Below, in pieces: positions 18,001-24,823 of a DNA stretch of 64,000 nucleotides (position 1 is the stretch's first letter; each line of letters opens with the position of its first letter). The stretch is from Bacillus sp. Cs-700 (GTDB taxonomy: Bacteria; Bacillota; Bacilli; Bacillales; Guptibacillaceae). Made by a program: the position numbers and the translations under genes. Below the pieces are notes generated by a model, which was given only the letters and a program-made list of their open reading frames with translations, searched no databases and had not been told where the DNA came from. Where the stretch lies: NCBI RefSeq assembly GCF_011082085.1, contig NZ_CP041063.1, positions 2,356,001 to 2,420,000 on the forward strand, written 5' to 3'.

Positions 18001-20586
18001 TTCTGCTCGCTCATACGTATCCGTTCCGCCGCCAAGAACGTAAATGGCACGCGGCGTATCGTGAGAGCCCATTAAGTTCATAAGCGCATGGAACGCTTCA
18101 TCAGGATAATCTTCCTCTACCGCCATCAGCTTCTCATCTGCACTCGCGGCATCTCCGCTTTTCAAGAAATTTAGAATGGCGCCTTCAAAGCGATAGTTCA
18201 TAACAGAGTCATATTGATCGCCAAGGAAGTACTTAGAAGCATCATCCCAGATTTCACCGAGAATAAGCGGTTCTTCTCCTTCTTTTAACGTCGCGCCCGC
18301 ACCGGACATTTCTTCAGACTTAAGTTCTTTTCGGAACTCACGCCAGAATTCCATATCCACTTCATTCGCTACATCAAGGCGCCATCCGGACGCACCATTA
18401 GTTAACCATGATTTGGATGCAGAATCTTTGTCATACATAATGTAATCCGCAAATTTTTCGTTGTTTAATTCGCTATCATAATCAACCGCATCGCCTTCAA
18501 TGCTTTTGATTTCAGGAAGGGAATCGTATCCCCACCATGCCTGGTATTCGTAACGTTCATTCCCATTTTCATCGGTTACTTTTTCATTTTTAAGATTAAA
18601 CCAGTTGTGGAATCCGTATTCGTCATTAAACGTTTGCCCTTCATTCTCGAGCTGTTTACGCGCTTCTGTTTTTGCTTCTTCTTCACTCATGCCCTCTTCA
18701 TTCATGAGATCATAAATGCGAGACCAGTATTCATAAGCACCCACTACCTCATATTTCCCGTAGCGGTCAAAATAGATGGAGTCATCGCCAACGTGATTAA
18801 ACACGCCGTCCATAATCAGATGCATGTCACGTTTTTCGAGTTCATCCGTAAACGCTGTAAATTCTTCCGGTGAGCCAAACATCGGATCAACCGCTTTCCA
18901 ATCCGTTGCATCATATTTGTGGTTTGATGCTGCCTTAGCGATTGGATTTAAATAGATTGTATTAACACCGAGTGATTGGATGTAGTCGAGCTTTTGCTGA
19001 ATCCCTTTAATATCGCCACCAAAGAAATCATTGCTCCAAATTCCATCACCATCGTAATTGGCACTATCCGCAAGCCTTGGATTATCCGGTAGCTCTCCCC
19101 AATCCTGATCTTCAATTGGCTCTGGACCACGCGCCGTTTCCTTTGCATCGTCATTGCCTTCATTTCCATTGTAGAATCGATCAGGGAAAATTTGATACAC
19201 AACAGCTTCCTTCATCCAGTCTGGCGTTTTATATCCTGGATCAAAGACCGTTAATTGGTAGAGTTCTGCATTCGCATCTACTGCTTTTCCTGCTTCACCC
19301 TGCTTCGTATCTTCTCCGTATTCCGCTTTAGCTGAACCATCACGAACGATAAATTTATAGCCATAAAGGCCTTTTTCTTCAGGCGTTACTGTCGCTTCCC
19401 AGTAATCTTTCCCGTCTGAAGTAGCAGCTTTTTCCATTGCAATCAATTTACTTGTACCTGTATTTTGATTTTTAATAGAAAGATCGGCTTTTGTTAAATC
19501 ATCTTTTTTTGCTGCTAGACGAAGTGTTACCGTCTTTCCTTCTTGCACGGCACCAAATGGAGATCGAAACGCTTCTTCCCACGAGTTATGTAGAAGACTT
19601 GCCTTCGAAATGGCGCCATCTGATCCTTCCGCTGTATAATCTGTACTTACTTCTTTTGTTTCTGTATTAAAAAAGAACGTAACGTCCGCCTTTTCAATCA
19701 CGTTTAATTTTGCATTATCTGTAGGATAATCTTCTCCCCAAGTATCTCCAAGCACAACTTTATACTCATAGTTTCCTTTAGGTACACTTGTTGAAAAGGA
19801 ATAAACGTTATCAAAATTATCATCAGTAAACAGCGCAGTAGACTGTTCAGGACTCCATTCAGCCCCCGCATCAATCCCAGGTTGAATCGAACCAACAAGT
19901 CTTGGTTGTTTATCTGTCGTCACCGGCGTATAGGTCGTTGAGTTCGCAATGGCGTGAGTTTCATCATGATAATAAAACGTCACTTTCGTCTTTTCATCTA
20001 GCGTTAGTTTCAAATTGTTCGCACCATCTCCATAGCTTTCTCCCCACGATTGGTTGATCGCTACCTTATACTCATACGTCCCAGCTGGGAGTTCACCAGA
20101 GAATTCATAAAACCCTTCTCCTTTTGCTTCCATCTTTGTTTCCTCAGACGCTGGATCCCATTCTCCCGCAGCTCCAAGCTCGTCCTGCAAATCACCGACA
20201 AGGGTTACAATCCGTTCATCCGTCGTCTCACCAATTATAAACGTACTGTTATCGCTACCATTTGGATTTAAAGGATCCTTCATCCATTCATCCCCTACGA
20301 TAAATTTGTACTGATGAAGTCCATCCGATAAATTATCTATCGTTAACTTCCAGACACCATCTACCTTCTCGAGTGGTAGCGCTCCTTCCTGCCAATTGGT
20401 AAAATCACCGGCTACAAGAACCGATTCCTCGCTCCCATCTCCTTCATAAATAAACGTTGCTGACGTTCCATCAATAACAGGACTACTAGCTGCCTTCACT
20501 GTTCCTGGAATAGCCCCAGCAAGTAGTTGTATAACAAGAATAATGACGAGTGACAGTGAGAGTTTTCTTCGATTACCCCTTTTCAT
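15067..20586 (-). CDS. Secreted multidomain alpha-amylase/pullulanase (GH13) with starch-binding modules and three CWB2 repeats
   Basis: 1839 residues from the ATG at 20586, which has AAGGGGGAAAAGG before it and opens a clear signal peptide. The frame extends 49 codons further but without signal-peptide or SD support. In order: a CBM48-like module, two X25-like starch-binding modules, a neopullulanase-type N-domain, a GH13 barrel, a fibronectin III domain, a second beta-domain, another fibronectin III, a CBM20-like module, and CWB2 repeats from about 1553. Catalytic Asp738 (GWRLDVANE), Glu778 (LGEIWD) and Asp843 (GSHDT) are present. It should hydrolyse starch or pullulan at the cell surface. 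Two LacI/CcpA-like operators lie upstream. Exact bond specificity is not clear. Confidence 0.93.
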   Translation of the reverse strand: MKRGNRRKLSLSLVIILVIQLLAGAIPGTVKAASSPVIDGTSATFIYEGDGSEESVLVAGDFTNWQEGALPLEKVDGVWKLTIDNLSDGLHQYKFIVGDEWMKDPLNPNGSDNSTFIIGETTDERIVTLVGDLQDELGAAGEWDPASEETKMEAKGEGFYEFSGELPAGTYEYKVAINQSWGESYGDGANNLKLTLDEKTKVTFYYHDETHAIANSTTYTPVTTDKQPRLVGSIQPGIDAGAEWSPEQSTALFTDDNFDNVYSFSTSVPKGNYEYKVVLGDTWGEDYPTDNAKLNVIEKADVTFFFNTETKEVSTDYTAEGSDGAISKASLLHNSWEEAFRSPFGAVQEGKTVTLRLAAKKDDLTKADLSIKNQNTGTSKLIAMEKAATSDGKDYWEATVTPEEKGLYGYKFIVRDGSAKAEYGEDTKQGEAGKAVDANAELYQLTVFDPGYKTPDWMKEAVVYQIFPDRFYNGNEGNDDAKETARGPEPIEDQDWGELPDNPRLADSANYDGDGIWSNDFFGGDIKGIQQKLDYIQSLGVNTIYLNPIAKAASNHKYDATDWKAVDPMFGSPEEFTAFTDELEKRDMHLIMDGVFNHVGDDSIYFDRYGKYEVVGAYEYWSRIYDLMNEEGMSEEEAKTEARKQLENEGQTFNDEYGFHNWFNLKNEKVTDENGNERYEYQAWWGYDSLPEIKSIEGDAVDYDSELNNEKFADYIMYDKDSASKSWLTNGASGWRLDVANEVDMEFWREFRKELKSEEMSGAGATLKEGEEPLILGEIWDDASKYFLGDQYDSVMNYRFEGAILNFLKSGDAASADEKLMAVEEDYPDEAFHALMNLMGSHDTPRAIYVLGGGTDTYERAEFDPNYDHKLGVQRLKLAAVLQMGYPGAPTIYYGDEAGVTGSKDPDDRRTYPWGDENTNLIEHYQAAGAIRTENADLLAYGKLTTLHADGDVYAFARTSEDGAAIIAVNRGAKAQTIDLDVKDVVKNKITFTDGLAKEYSVSVKDGKVSVTIPAMTGRMLIADQGQNLELPKAPTDLKVATGEGSATLSWTGDAAKYKVYRSTLQGAMYEEVDVTEGNDLTVDGLTNGQAYYFAVTAVDEDGNESVKVETTEPTIPHIEWKEGKYEISSVTAIPDQVLDLANTFAIEAGVKMEGATETDLAQGLIGKLQVKQGEGEWQESKAIYTGQDGAFNKFKANFRPIEKGTYAYRLAFSTDRGATWKTTNTEEVTFTQNQEDTNAPADAVKLEEPLKESGQVTLNWKLDGADGAYLLAVERNGETLDLIENAETTTYTDFAVQNGEAYTYRIVAYDQAGNQTASNEVKITPDIVMVEVTFKVHAPDDTPLSAKVTMPGDQNGWSTSAWEMSRNGAVSPDWEIQKSFPEGTILTYKYVKGESWEQEGLADHTRNDKSDDDVSYYGYGAEGTDLKVTVTNQGSNKMVVQDEILRWIDMPVVVNSPENGAVVEGDTVTFKGNAIKEGNLTINGEKVAINEDMTFTHEVTLENGENEIPITIEPSEENKTAIFNNDGGAIGKNTKKYTWKVTSKAGEAEAKEPVRLSGSDRYETAVEISKEGWEKADTVILARGDEFADALAGVPYAYQLDAPILLTGKDKLTSSTKKEIQRLTPGKVIILGGEGVVSDYVAYQLRGMGIKVDRIGGHDRFETAANISARMGDSEKAIVVNGLDFPDALSAGAYAAEKGYPILFTMKEKLPNETKKVLKSKENTIVVGGTGVVSEKVAQLLPKPTRYSGKDRFGTAAKVATELNPSHHVFVATGMDFADALAGSVLAAKQEATVLLVQPDKLPETTKEAVGTLKANEFTILGGTGAVSEKVVKEMMER

Positions 20587-20607
20587 CCTTTTCCCCCTTA
20601 AAGAAAA

Positions 20608-20623
20608 TGCGAAACCGTTTGCA
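20608..20623. promoter_or_regulatory. LacI/CcpA-family operator-like site
   Basis: TGCAAACGGTTTCGCA on the minus strand, 22 bases before the amylase ATG. It resembles cre and MalR-type operators with two departures from the cre consensus. Repression of the amylase gene by glucose or release by maltose is inferred. Confidence 0.4.
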
Positions 20624-20684
20624 CAAAATACTAAAAACAAGGAAATCGCTTGTCTATTAAAATAAACCAACGATTCCATCATTA

Positions 20685-20698
20685 AGCAAACGCTTTCA
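20685..20698. promoter_or_regulatory. cre-like site upstream of the amylase gene
   Basis: TGAAAGCGTTTGCT on the minus strand matches 12 of 14 cre positions (TGWAANCGNTNWCA). It is about 75 bases upstream of the second operator-like site, which makes carbon catabolite control of the amylase plausible. Confidence 0.45.
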
Positions 20699-20752
20699 AT
20701 CTTTATTTTGTCACAGGTTTTGAAAGGAAGCAACTATTTTTAGAATATTGTT

Positions 20753-21139
20753 TCATTTCTCATATAGTTCAATTGGTAGGTCGTCTGGATCAGCGAAAAA
20801 GGTAAAGCGCTTGTTTGTGAGCTCATCCACTCTTATGTTTTCAAGTGATGCAACGCCTTTTTCCTTAAGGTGTTGCACCGCCTCATCAAGATCGGTTACT
20901 TCAAACGCCACATGTCTTAATCCTCTCGCTTCAGGATAACTCGGTCTCTCCGGGGAGTTAGGAAAAGAAAACAATTCAATTTGAGTATGTTCCCCTACAG
21001 CTAAATCGAGTTTGTACGAATTTCGTTCTTTTCGATACGTTTCTTCGATAACTGTTAATCCCAGGGTATTCGTATAAAATTCTTTGGATCGTTCATAATC
21101 TGAACAAATAATCGCCACATGATGGACTTTTGTAAACAT
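20753..21139 (-). CDS. VOC (glyoxalase/bleomycin-resistance) family protein, YwkD/GloA2-like
   Basis: 128 residues from the ATG at 21139, which has AGAGAGG eight bases upstream; an in-frame GTG at 21148 overlaps that site and is less likely. The two beta-alpha-beta-beta-beta halves carry the expected metal ligands: His in KVHHVAII, Glu in IELFSF, His in LRHVAFEV and Glu in PIELYE. The protein is probably a metal-dependent lyase or isomerase acting on a small aldehyde or hydroxyacid; the substrate is unknown. It lies 72 bases downstream of an SDR gene in the same direction and is likely co-transcribed. Confidence 0.85.
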   Translation of the reverse strand: MFTKVHHVAIICSDYERSKEFYTNTLGLTVIEETYRKERNSYKLDLAVGEHTQIELFSFPNSPERPSYPEARGLRHVAFEVTDLDEAVQHLKEKGVASLENIRVDELTNKRFTFFADPDDLPIELYEK

Positions 21140-21211
21140 TTTCTTCACCTCTCTTCAACGATAATCCGGCGATCTCCTGACGTCAATATGAAACCTGGCT
21201 TCCGGCCTCCT

Positions 21212-21979
21212 TTACAATAGCGATTCTGCTCCATCTACAAACATTGCTGTACCTGTCACATGACTGGATGCATCAGAAGCTAGAAAATAAACCACATCCG
21301 CTACTTGTTCGGGAGAACCTGGCTTTTGCTCAAGAGGATGACTTCCTTCAGGATATTCAACCGGAATTTCGATATCTTCCACACTTTCTTTTTTGTCAGT
21401 ACTCTGATCAATGTTTGTTTCAATCGCGCCGGGACAAATTGCGTTAACACGAATGCGATACTGAGCCAGTTCAAGGGCAGCCATTTTCATAAAAGCCACT
21501 TGTCCTGCTTTGGACGTACTGTAGGCCGACATGCCGAAGTTTGAGAAGGTGCGATTGCCATTTATGGAGCTTGTAATAATCATGCTACCTCCATTTTCTT
21601 TCATATAAGGAATCGTGTGCTTGACCATTAAAAACGTACTTCGCAAGTTTGTTTCAATCGTTTGATCCCATTCCTCTACTTTCATTTCTTCTATTGGATT
21701 GAGCGTTCCGTTAATCCCAGCATTATTGAAAAGAATATCAATCCGGCCCCATTCACTGACAACTTGCTCTAAACCGTATGTAACTCGTTTTTCATCGGAA
21801 ACGTCCACATCAAGGACAAATGCTTCACCGCCGTCATTAATAATTTCTGCCTTCACGTGTTCTGCACGACTTTCTTTTAAATCAAATAAACAAACGCGAA
21901 TCCCCTCTTTCGCCATTCGCTTAGCTGTCGCTTCTCCAATGCCAGAACCGCCACCTGTAATTACTGCCACCTTGTTCAT
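21212..21979 (-). CDS. Short-chain dehydrogenase/reductase (SDR)
   Basis: 255 residues from the ATG at 21979, eight bases after AGGAGG; an ATG two codons earlier sits too close to that site. It is a classical SDR with TGGGSGIG nucleotide binding, NNAG, catalytic Ser in SSING and YSTSK. The acidic residue after strand 2 (FDLKES) suggests NAD rather than NADP. The conserved PGAIET follows. The natural substrate is not evident. Pairing with the VOC gene suggests joint handling of a small carbonyl compound, which is inference. Confidence 0.88.
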   Translation of the reverse strand: MNKVAVITGGGSGIGEATAKRMAKEGIRVCLFDLKESRAEHVKAEIINDGGEAFVLDVDVSDEKRVTYGLEQVVSEWGRIDILFNNAGINGTLNPIEEMKVEEWDQTIETNLRSTFLMVKHTIPYMKENGGSMIITSSINGNRTFSNFGMSAYSTSKAGQVAFMKMAALELAQYRIRVNAICPGAIETNIDQSTDKKESVEDIEIPVEYPEGSHPLEQKPGSPEQVADVVYFLASDASSHVTGTAMFVDGAESLL

Positions 21980-22046
21980 GTTCATAACCTCCTTTTTCTG
22001 CTTATTCCCGTTGCCAGGTTTTTTAGAACATTTTTCAAAAAGAAAA

Positions 22047-22069
22047 AAGAGACCTTATTAGGCCTCTTA
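22047..22069 (-). terminator. Terminator overlapping the lipoprotein stop codon
   Basis: On the minus strand AAGAGGCC and GGTCTCTT pair, followed by TTTTTTC. The stem begins in the TAA stop at 22067-22069. Confidence 0.75.
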
Positions 22070-22360
22070 CTGCTGATCTTCTGTTTCATCATTCGGCTGC
22101 TTCTCGGCGTCGTCCATATCGCCTTCCTCCATGTTGCCATCTTCATCTTGATCGCCTTCTTGCTTCCCATCCTGATTCATCGTATCGTCATCTTCTTCAT
22201 CAATTGTTCCGTCATCTTCATTGACATTCTCTTCATCTTCAGGCGTATTCTCCTGCATTTCTGGATCTTCAACAGGACCTTCTTCTTCATTTGCATTGGA
22301 GCATGCAGCCATGTTTAAAGCAAGTAAACAAGTAACTAATGATAGCATCCACTTTTTCAA
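22067..22360 (-). CDS. Small, strongly acidic lipoprotein
   Basis: 97 residues from a TTG at 22360 with AAGGAGG seven bases before it. A longer frame upstream has no SD. The signal peptide ends in the lipobox MAAC, so Cys20 should be lipid-modified and the protein anchored outside the membrane. The rest is almost entirely Asp, Glu, Gln and Asn with no predicted fold. Such tails can bind cations or space a protein from the wall. No family is recognised and the function is unknown. A second small lipoprotein lies at 24621-24794. Confidence 0.75.
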   Translation of the reverse strand: MKKWMLSLVTCLLALNMAACSNANEEEGPVEDPEMQENTPEDEENVNEDDGTIDEEDDDTMNQDGKQEGDQDEDGNMEEGDMDDAEKQPNDETEDQQ

Positions 22361-22709
22361 AATAACTCCTCCTTGTACCCTTAATAGTGGTATTTTTGCC
22401 ATCTCTTTGAAAAATATGTATCCATAAAACAAAACCACCGTCTGAAATGAGGATAAATTAAGCTGGTTTTTTACAAAAATAGTCAAAATCAATTGTTATT
22501 TTTTACAATTTTCTACACCTTTCGTAGGTTAAATGTCCTATGATAAAAGTAGTTATTTTCGTTGCTACTCGTTAATCGTACAAAGTACCCTCCAGAAAAG
22601 GGCAACCATTTTTGAAAAAAAGTGGACGCAAAGTAAACAGATCTAAGGAAGGTTTTGTTACACTTCTATGATGGCTGAACTACCTGGAATGAGTTGAAGG
22701 AGGAGTTAC
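22361..22709. other. 349-base gap between the lipoprotein and sinI
   Basis: It is AT-rich and holds the diverging start regions of the lipoprotein (minus) and sinI (plus). TATGAT near 22671 could be a -10 element for sinI, but no good -35 lies at 17 bases. No gene is seen. Confidence 0.4.
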
Positions 22710-22829
22710 ATGGGCGTACATACGGAGGAAAAACTTGATGAAGAATGGGTTGCACTAATCATTGAAGCGAAAGAACTTGGCATGGATATTAACGAAATTA
22801 AATCATTTCTTCATCAAAGTGGAAAGTAA
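22710..22829 (+). CDS. sinI: SinI-like antirepressor 1
   Basis: 39 residues, ATG with AAGGAGGAG nine bases upstream. The core LDEEWVALIIEAKELG followed by EIKSFL matches the SinI/SinR dimerisation motif. In B. subtilis SinI binds SinR and relieves repression of biofilm matrix genes. Here it precedes the first sinR by 113 bases, but a strong hairpin and a separate promoter lie between them. The two are therefore likely expressed separately. It is too short for default gene finders. Confidence 0.85.
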   Translation: MGVHTEEKLDEEWVALIIEAKELGMDINEIKSFLHQSGK

Positions 22830-22833
22830 CTTT

Positions 22834-22867
22834 AACGAAAGCGGCATCGAATTATGCCGCTTTCGTT
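22834..22867 (+). terminator. Strong hairpin between sinI and sinR
   Basis: A 14-bp perfect stem AACGAAAGCGGCAT and its complement, with loop CGAATT, 4 bases after the sinI stop. The following CTATTT is a weak U-tract. Its 3' arm runs into the SinR-type operator at 22865. Confidence 0.7.
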
Positions 22868-22880
22868 CTATTTACGGAAC
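22865..22880 (+). promoter_or_regulatory. SinR-type operator overlapping the sinR1 -35 box
   Basis: GTTCTATTTACGGAAC is a near palindrome whose arms match SinR half-sites (GTTCTYT). It covers the -35 element and nearly equals the operator before sinR2 (GTTCTGTTTACAGAAC). Autorepression or cross-repression is inferred. Confidence 0.6.
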
Positions 22881-22899
22881 AAAAACATACTGGTATAAT
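22871..22899 (+). promoter_or_regulatory. SigmaA promoter of sinR1
   Basis: TTTACG, 17-base spacer, TATAAT with an extended TGG before the -10. Transcription should start near 22906. Confidence 0.7.
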
Positions 22900-22916
22900 T
22901 AATAATTATAAGAGAT

Positions 22917-22925
22917 TTTGTCGAA
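22917..22925 (+). promoter_or_regulatory. 0A box (Spo0A~P binding site)
   Basis: TTTGTCGAA equals the consensus TTTGTCRAA. It lies about 10 bases past the predicted sinR1 start of transcription, a position where bound Spo0A~P would block transcription. Confidence 0.5.
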
Positions 22926-22942
22926 GTATCGGAGGGATAGAC

Positions 22943-23278
22943 GTGATCGGAGAAGAAGTTAAGAAGTATCGTTTACGCAAAGGGTTATCACTTTCAGAGC
23001 TAGCAGAACGCGCCAACGTTGCTAAATCGTATTTAAGTTCCATTGAACGAAATATACAATCAAATCCCTCTATTCAATTTCTTGATAAAATATCGAATGT
23101 ATTGGACGTTTCAGTCGAAGTACTTCTTCAAGGGGATGATCCTATTCACCAAAGTGAATTAGACGCTGAATGGAAGAAATTAGTGAAGGAAGCTATGGAG
23201 TCCGGTGTTAGTAAAGATCAGTTCAAGGAATTTCTTGAATTTAATAAATGGCGCGCAAAACAGGGGCCGAATCAATAA
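22943..23278 (+). CDS. sinR: SinR-like transcriptional repressor 1
   Basis: 111 residues, GTG start with GGAGGGATAG before it. An N-terminal helix-turn-helix of the SinR/Xre type (about 4-60, IERNIQSNPSIQFL) is joined to a C-terminal SinI-like dimerisation hook (LDAEWKKLVKEAMESG, about 73-90). In B. subtilis SinR represses matrix operons and is held off by SinI and SlrR. The upstream promoter is overlapped by a SinR-type palindrome and followed by a 0A box, so both feedback and Spo0A control are likely. It is one of two SinR paralogues in 1.7 kb. Confidence 0.9.
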   Translation: MIGEEVKKYRLRKGLSLSELAERANVAKSYLSSIERNIQSNPSIQFLDKISNVLDVSVEVLLQGDDPIHQSELDAEWKKLVKEAMESGVSKDQFKEFLEFNKWRAKQGPNQ

Positions 23279-23286
23279 AGTCCTGC

Positions 23287-23314
23287 AAGAGCCGACACCT
23301 TCTGGGAGGCTCTT
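23287..23314 (+). terminator. Hairpin terminator after sinR1
   Basis: AAGAGCC pairs with GGCTCTT, followed by ATTTC, 8 bases past the stop. Confidence 0.55.
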
Positions 23315-23541
23315 ATTTCATGCGCAAATAAATTCATTAGCCATTAGCAGTATAAATTAAAACCAGCGATTAGGCTGTTAACGGCACGATTAATAAAACC
23401 CGTATCATATTACTTTTACTCTTCGTATCTTCCTCAATCCTACGAGTTTCTACTGGGTTTATCTACCTCATTTATACGTTAATGATCCCACGAATATCTG
23501 AACGAACGCTACATCCATCATGAAAACTTTAGCCATTCTCT

Positions 23542-23808
23542 CTACTCATAATGAGGCGATATGATTTGGTTTTTAATGATTTTATTTAGTTCCTCGTACA
23601 TCATTTGCTCATCTTCTATAAGTCCTTTGATGTCTTGTTCTTTGTATTCGAGATGATGGATTTTCTCTAAGATAAACGCGAGATCACATTTGCCTTTATA
23701 CTCACCGTTAATGTAAAGTTTGCCGATTTCTTTATCGAGTGCAATCACTTTGATTCTCTTCCCAAGTATATAGGATACAAACGTCCCCTCACCTAACTTA
23801 ATCACCAT
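23542..23808 (-). CDS. Hypothetical small protein in a sinI2 operon
   Basis: 88 residues from ATG at 23808 (or GTG at 23805, which has better spacing to AAGGAGG). The N-terminal half looks like a short beta-rich domain (FVSYILGKRIKVIALD) and the C-terminal half is charged and helical (residues 48-85). I recognise no family. It follows the SinI-like gene by 9 bases with the ribosome binding site overlapping that gene's stop, so the two are surely co-expressed. It may act with SinI2 or be a matrix-linked regulator; both are guesses. Confidence 0.65.
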   Translation of the reverse strand: MVIKLGEGTFVSYILGKRIKVIALDKEIGKLYINGEYKGKCDLAFILEKIHHLEYKEQDIKGLIEDEQMMYEELNKIIKNQIISPHYE

Positions 23809-23817
23809 CACTCCTCC

Positions 23818-23940
23818 TTACTTTTTTGAGGAATTGATTAAAAACCGCTTCACTTCCTCCTTAGACAACCCTATATTTCTAGCGATTGACATAAGAGTCA
23901 CCCAATCCTGATCCAATTTTTCGTCAGTATACGTTCTCAT
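23818..23940 (-). CDS. SinI-like antirepressor 2
   Basis: 40 residues, ATG with GGGGGATGGGG upstream. The core LDQDWVTLMSIARNIG followed by EEVKRFL matches the SinI motif, as in SinI1, though the middle is less acidic. It is divergent from sinR2 with 303 bases between starts. A SinR-type inverted repeat lies 43 bases before its start. It could titrate SinR1, SinR2 or both. Confidence 0.8.
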   Translation of the reverse strand: MRTYTDEKLDQDWVTLMSIARNIGLSKEEVKRFLINSSKK

Positions 23941-23982
23941 TCCCCATCCCCCTTATCAAATTCAGCAATAATCGACACTAAT

Positions 23983-24001
23983 AAAGAACGTTTTGTTCTT
24001 T
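23983..24001 (-). promoter_or_regulatory. SinR-type inverted repeat upstream of sinI2
   Basis: AAAGAACGTTTTGTTCTTT: two GTTCTTT half-sites, each matching the B. subtilis SinR consensus GTTCTYT, facing each other across 5 bases. It lies in the sinI2/sinR2 divergent region. Confidence 0.6.
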
Positions 24002-24172
24002 ATTTAGAATGTACATCTAATATAGTCTTATTTTGGAAGATTAAAAAGAGTGAAAATTCTTTATTTTTAGCTGTATTTTTGGATAAACTTGCTATTTTCT
24101 AATAAATCCTCTACTATTCTTATTTTTTCACAATTTTTTTGCTCTCGTTCATTTGTAAAATCTATGACTTTT

Positions 24173-24188
24173 GTTCTGTTTACAGAAC
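24173..24188 (+). promoter_or_regulatory. Perfect SinR-type palindrome at the sinR2 promoter
   Basis: GTTCTGTTTACAGAAC covers the -35 box. An extra half-site GTTCTTG follows at 24194, between -35 and -10. Confidence 0.65.
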
Positions 24189-24207
24189 AATACGTTCTTG
24201 ATAAGAT
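24179..24207 (+). promoter_or_regulatory. SigmaA promoter of sinR2
   Basis: TTTACA, 17-base spacer, TAAGAT. Spacing and overlap with the operator are the same as at sinR1. Confidence 0.6.
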
Positions 24208-24243
24208 TAAATCATCAAATAAAGATGAAGTCGAGGTAAAGGG

Positions 24244-24585
24244 ATGATCGGTGAAAAAATTAAACTTTATCGTAATCGAATGGGATTGTCTTTGACAGAA
24301 TTAGCGAAGCGGGCAGGGGTAGCAAAGTCTTATCTAAGTTCCATCGAGCGAAATCAACAAGCAAATCCTTCCATTCAATTTCTTGAAAAAATCGCAGTGG
24401 AACTTAAAGTGCCGATTGAGGTATTCATTCTTGAAGAAGATCATGAGGAACCTGTGCTTGATACAGAATGGAAAGAATTGATTGAAGAGGCCATGCGCTC
24501 TGGCATTACAAAAGAAGACTTTGCAGACTATTTAGAGTTTAAAAAGTGGCAAATCCATCATGGAAAAAGCGAGCCGGAAAAATAG
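24244..24585 (+). CDS. SinR-like transcriptional repressor 2
   Basis: 113 residues, ATG after GAGGTAAAGGG. The helix-turn-helix domain (about 4-60) is nearly the same as in SinR1 in the recognition helix (AKSYLSSIERN), so both probably bind the same operators. The C-terminal hook (LDTEWKELIEEAMRSG) differs more, which would allow a distinct antirepressor preference. It may correspond functionally to SinR or to an SlrR-like partner; sequence alone does not settle this. Confidence 0.88.
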   Translation: MIGEKIKLYRNRMGLSLTELAKRAGVAKSYLSSIERNQQANPSIQFLEKIAVELKVPIEVFILEEDHEEPVLDTEWKELIEEAMRSGITKEDFADYLEFKKWQIHHGKSEPEK

Positions 24586-24588
24586 AAA

Positions 24589-24611
24589 CTCCTGTCCAGG
24601 ATGGACAGGAG
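24589..24611 (-). terminator. Terminator between sinR2 and the lipoprotein gene
   Basis: CTCCTGTCC/GGACAGGAG, 9-bp perfect stem. The minus strand continues TTTCTATTTTTCC, so it mainly ends the lipoprotein transcript; it may also slow the sinR2 transcript. Confidence 0.7.
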
Positions 24612-24620
24612 AGAAAGTTC

Positions 24621-24794
24621 TTATTCAGCAGAGTTCTCGGAGTTTTCGTTAGCTGCGGGCTCTTCGGTGTTACTTCCATTGTTCATAGAGTTGTTGCCGT
24701 TCTCTGAATCATTTTCACCGCTGTTACACGCTGTGATTAACATAACAGCTACTAACGAAGTTGCAATTTTGAGCATGAATTTCTTGTTATTCAT
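24621..24794 (-). CDS. Very small lipoprotein
   Basis: 57 residues, ATG with GGGAGGA ten bases before it. Basic N-terminus, hydrophobic stretch and lipobox ITAC (Cys23) show a lipoprotein signal peptide. The mature part is only about 35 residues, rich in Asn, Ser and Glu, without a fold. It has its own promoter-like sequence and terminator. The function is unknown; small lipoproteins of this type are common in Bacillaceae. Confidence 0.75.
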   Translation of the reverse strand: MNNKKFMLKIATSLVAVMLITACNSGENDSENGNNSMNNGSNTEEPAANENSENSAE

Positions 24795-24823
24795 TTCCAA
24801 AATTCCTCCCTGAACTCGATAAG

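Larger units (their letters stand above)
23941..24243. other. 303-base divergent regulatory region between sinI2 and sinR2
   Basis: Very AT-rich, no gene. It contains the inverted repeat at 23983, the operator at 24173 and the sinR2 promoter. TATATT near 24020 on the minus strand may be the sinI2 -10 box. Confidence 0.5.

Noticed and set aside
20587-20733. 49-codon extension of the amylase frame
   Set aside because: No SD, and the signal peptide begins at the ATG at 20586 with a strong SD; the operator-like sites also lie in this stretch.
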